Shown in pieces: positions 62,084 through 64,000 of a stretch of 64,000 nt of DNA (position 1 is its first letter; each line of letters starts with the position of its first letter). Origin of the DNA: Verrucomicrobiota bacterium (GTDB lineage Bacteria > Verrucomicrobiota > Verrucomicrobiia > Chthoniobacterales > UBA10450); NCBI GenBank assembly GCA_003219175.1, contig QHPU01000047.1, positions 1 to 64,000 of the forward strand. The letters run 5' to 3'. The translations under genes were made by a program, and so were the position numbers. The notes beneath the pieces were generated by a model, which was not told where the DNA came from, ran no database searches, and saw only the letters and a program-made list of their open reading frames with translations.

Positions 62084-63043
62084 CTACAGCGCCTGCCGCA
62101 TCACTTCGATCGGGGCTTCGCGTTCAAACCAAATCTCAAACGCAAGCGCGCCCTGATGCACCAACATCGCCAATCCATTGGCAGCGCGCGCCCCCGCTTC
62201 GACAGCGGCCGAGACAAATGCCGTGCGGCTATCGCCGTAAACTGTGTCGTAGATCATCAAATGGGGCGCCAGCAATCGCGCCGAAATCGGCGACGGATCG
62301 CTGCGATTGAGGCCAAGCGGCGTGGCATTCACGATGAGATCCAGCTGAGCAATCTGGAACCGTATGGACGACTCTTCCCACGGGATCGCCTGCAGGCGCG
62401 CCACCGGTCCCAAAACCCTCGGACCCGCGAAATAATCGCGTAATTCTTCCGCCAATTGCTGCCCCTTCTCGAAGGTGCGATTCGCGATTACAAGCCTCTC
62501 GCAATTTTCCTTCGCACATTGCATCGCGATGCCGCGCGCCGCGCCACCGCTTCCCAGGATCATGACCCGCAAATCGCGAAGATCGACCGCGAACTCTTGG
62601 CGAATCGCGCGCGCGAATCCTTTTCCGTCGGTGTTGTAGCCACGCAGTTTTGCATTCTCGAGTTTGATGGTATTGACCGCGCCAACGCGCCTCGCGTTGT
62701 CATCGAGCTCGTGCATGAATGCACACGCCGCGATTTTGTGCGGCATGGTGAGATTCCCGCCAACGAAATCAAGCGCACGAATTACTTTTAGCGCTTCGCC
62801 CAGCTCATCCGGCGAAATTTGAAAGCGCCCGTATTGCAGGTCGATCTTGCCTGCCTCCAGCGCCGCGTTTTGTATTTGCGGCGACAAAGAATGCGCCACC
62901 GGATCACCCAGCACGCCGAGGCGGATTGACGACTTCTTCTTAAAGGTAACACAACGGAGGCCGGGTAGCGCACGCGTCTCGCATGTTGGCGATCGCGTCC
63001 TCGCGATAGCGGACTTTCGGATCCGCCTCAGAAGCTCTGCCAC
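62084..63043 (-). CDS. aroE: shikimate dehydrogenase
   Basis: Reduces 3-dehydroshikimate to shikimate in aromatic amino acid synthesis. [72 protein letters not shown] and [12 protein letters not shown] are diagnostic; catalytic Lys and Asp are present. The N-terminus is unusual. Only about 10 native codons ([10 protein letters not shown]) precede RLGVLGD and none is ATG, GTG or TTG. The nearest in-frame ATG (63043) lies inside the palindromic element at 62961-63113, which adds about 30 Arg-rich residues. Confidence 0.93.
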   Translation of the reverse strand: MAELLRRIRKSAIARTRSPTCETRALPGLRCVTFKKKSSIRLGVLGDPVAHSLSPQIQNAALEAGKIDLQYGRFQISPDELGEALKVIRALDFVGGNLTMPHKIAACAFMHELDDNARRVGAVNTIKLENAKLRGYNTDGKGFARAIRQEFAVDLRDLRVMILGSGGAARGIAMQCAKENCERLVIANRTFEKGQQLAEELRDYFAGPRVLGPVARLQAIPWEESSIRFQIAQLDLIVNATPLGLNRSDPSPISARLLAPHLMIYDTVYGDSRTAFVSAAVEAGARAANGLAMLVHQGALAFEIWFEREAPIEVMRQAL

Positions 63044-63113
63044 TGCTATTGTTCAGGGAAGATCGTTTCGGCGAGACGCCGAAACCAGCAGGCGAGACGC
63101 GTGCACTACCCGG
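62961..63113. repeat. 153-bp palindromic element (family A) between aroE and glnS
   Basis: Inverted ends of more than 20 bp (CCGGGTAGCGCACGCGTCTC at 62961-62980 and its near-complement ending 63113, one mismatch) and an internal 21-bp palindrome (63065-63085) identical to that in 43269-43405. The inner spacer differs between the copies. It covers the 5' end of the aroE open frame and much of the region upstream of glnS. Confidence 0.85.
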
Positions 63114-63178
63114 ACCGAACCGCACACTGCACAAAGGTTGTCGACCTCTGCGTTCGTCTGTACTTTTGCGCGATTCCG

Positions 63179-64000
63179 ATGACGGTCCCAACCACCAATC
63201 AAACCCCCTCCGACTTCATCCGCGACGTTGTGGCGGATGATTTGCGGACCGGCAAGCACACCAGAATTGTCACGCGCTTTCCGCCGGAGCCGAACGGTTA
63301 TCTTCACGTCGGTCACGCCAAGTCGATCTGCCTGAATTTTGGGATCGCACACGAGTTTGACGGCGTCTGCAACATTCGGATGGACGACACTAATCCGACC
63401 AAGGAAGAAACCGAGTATGTCGATTCCATCATGGCCGATGTGCACTGGCTCATAGATGATTGGGCCGATAAAAATCTTGGCGGCGCGCCGCTTTATACCT
63501 CGGATTACTTCGATCGGCTTTATCAATTCGCGCTCCGATTGATCGACAAAGGCAAAGCTTACGTCGACGACATGACAGCGGAAGAGACCGACGAGTTTCG
63601 CCGTCTCGGAAAGGAAAGCCGATTTCGCAATCGTCCCATTGCGGAAAATCGCAACCTGTTTGAACGAATGAAAGCCGGCGAATTTCCGGACGGGACGCGG
63701 ACGTTGCGGGCAAAGATCGATATCAATGCGCCGAATGTCTGGCTGCGCGATCCCGTGCTTTATCGGATCCGGCACGCTTCCCATCACCATACCGGCGACA
63801 AATGGTGCATTTACCCGATGTACGACTGGGCTCACACCCTGAGCGATTACATCGAAGGGATTACCCATTCTGTTTGCACTCTCGAATTCGAAGTGCACCG
63901 GCCACTTTACGACTGGATTTTGCGCGCATTGGAACTATCGCCACCGGTTCCGCATCAGTACGAATTTGCCCGGTTGAATCTCACTTACACTGTGATAAGC
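63179..64000 (+). CDS. glnS: glutaminyl-tRNA synthetase (5' part, runs off the window)
   Basis: The first 274 codons of a class I tRNA synthetase. [20 protein letters not shown] carries the HIGH-type motif, followed by [60 protein letters not shown] and [20 protein letters not shown], all GlnRS-like rather than GluRS. The window ends at TYTVIS, the beginning of the KMSKS-equivalent (VISKR-type) loop. Presence of GlnRS means Gln-tRNA can be charged directly. Start chosen at the ATG 63179; the stop codon lies beyond 64000. Confidence 0.95.
   Translation, partial: MTVPTTNQTPSDFIRDVVADDLRTGKHTRIVTRFPPEPNGYLHVGHAKSICLNFGIAHEFDGVCNIRMDDTNPTKEETEYVDSIMADVHWLIDDWADKNLGGAPLYTSDYFDRLYQFALRLIDKGKAYVDDMTAEETDEFRRLGKESRFRNRPIAENRNLFERMKAGEFPDGTRTLRAKIDINAPNVWLRDPVLYRIRHASHHHTGDKWCIYPMYDWAHTLSDYIEGITHSVCTLEFEVHRPLYDWILRALELSPPVPHQYEFARLNLTYTVIS

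Overview
This 64 kb window comes from a Gram-negative, LPS-making, respiring heterotroph of moderately high GC content. The best fit is a soil-type Verrucomicrobiota, in the Chthoniobacterales/Spartobacteria neighbourhood. The reasons are an LPS assembly set (kdsA-lptC-lptA-lptB, gmd, a heptosyltransferase-type enzyme), a long complex I operon, and the proteasome-associated ATPase ARC/Mpa plus a Dop-type depupylase, which outside Actinobacteria are known from a few Gram-negative phyla including Verrucomicrobia. Secreted enzymes carrying a duplicated C-terminal beta-rich module fit the same picture. The assignment is an inference from gene content, not a database match.

Layout. 1-339 is the 5' end of a 23S rRNA gene on the minus strand, with no 16S gene upstream of it. 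759-4216 holds a stress-type SDR, rph and gmd. 4323-11306 is almost all minus strand: an L,D-transpeptidase lipoprotein, TatD, a cyclase/TolB-like/TPR protein, and the fatty-acid/ribosome group coaD-yceD-rpmF-plsX-fabH. 11508-16754 is plus strand: a tandem Usp protein, a YwaF-like membrane protein, the kdsA-lptC-lptA-lptB operon and a RibD-C-type reductase. 16864-30219 is accessory in character: two Tat-signal aldo/keto reductases, a VOC protein, a GDSL esterase, dop, a DUF1579 protein, a frameshifted cupin, a proline/serine-tailed secreted protein, a DUF885 metallopeptidase, arc, and an HNH endonuclease behind a palindromic operator.

30309-43180 is a complex I operon (nuoD to nuoN). Its nuoE and nuoF are fused, two small BamE-like lipoproteins sit between nuoD and nuoEF, and nuoABC are missing. 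43460-45723 carries fabD, a YqeY-type gene and ispD. 45748-52160 (minus) carries a short GT9 glycosyltransferase and an envelope cluster: metallophosphoesterase, helical-repeat protein, ABC permease, ABC ATPase, acylphosphatase, an SH3-like lipoprotein and two secreted proteins. 52365-55207 (plus) is eno, a ftsB/divIC-like gene and prfB with a classical programmed +1 frameshift. 55214-59330 (minus) is a matrixin-type protease, a SprT-like protein, a cysteine desulfurase and serine acetyltransferase. 59545-64000 has a small secreted protein, nadA, proC, aroE and the 5' part of glnS.

A strong theme is short palindromic elements in the gaps between genes. At least four sequence types recur, and each is built from nested hairpins with inverted ends. 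They lie directly at the 5' ends of several genes. In the L,D-transpeptidase and aroE the only in-frame start codons appear to lie inside the element. The most interesting protein-level points are the ARC ATPase whose C-terminus lacks the GQYL-type 20S-docking tail, the separated dop and arc with no visible Pup/UBact, ligase or 20S genes, and the nuoE-nuoF fusion whose linker is encoded by a simple repeat like one found between genes elsewhere.
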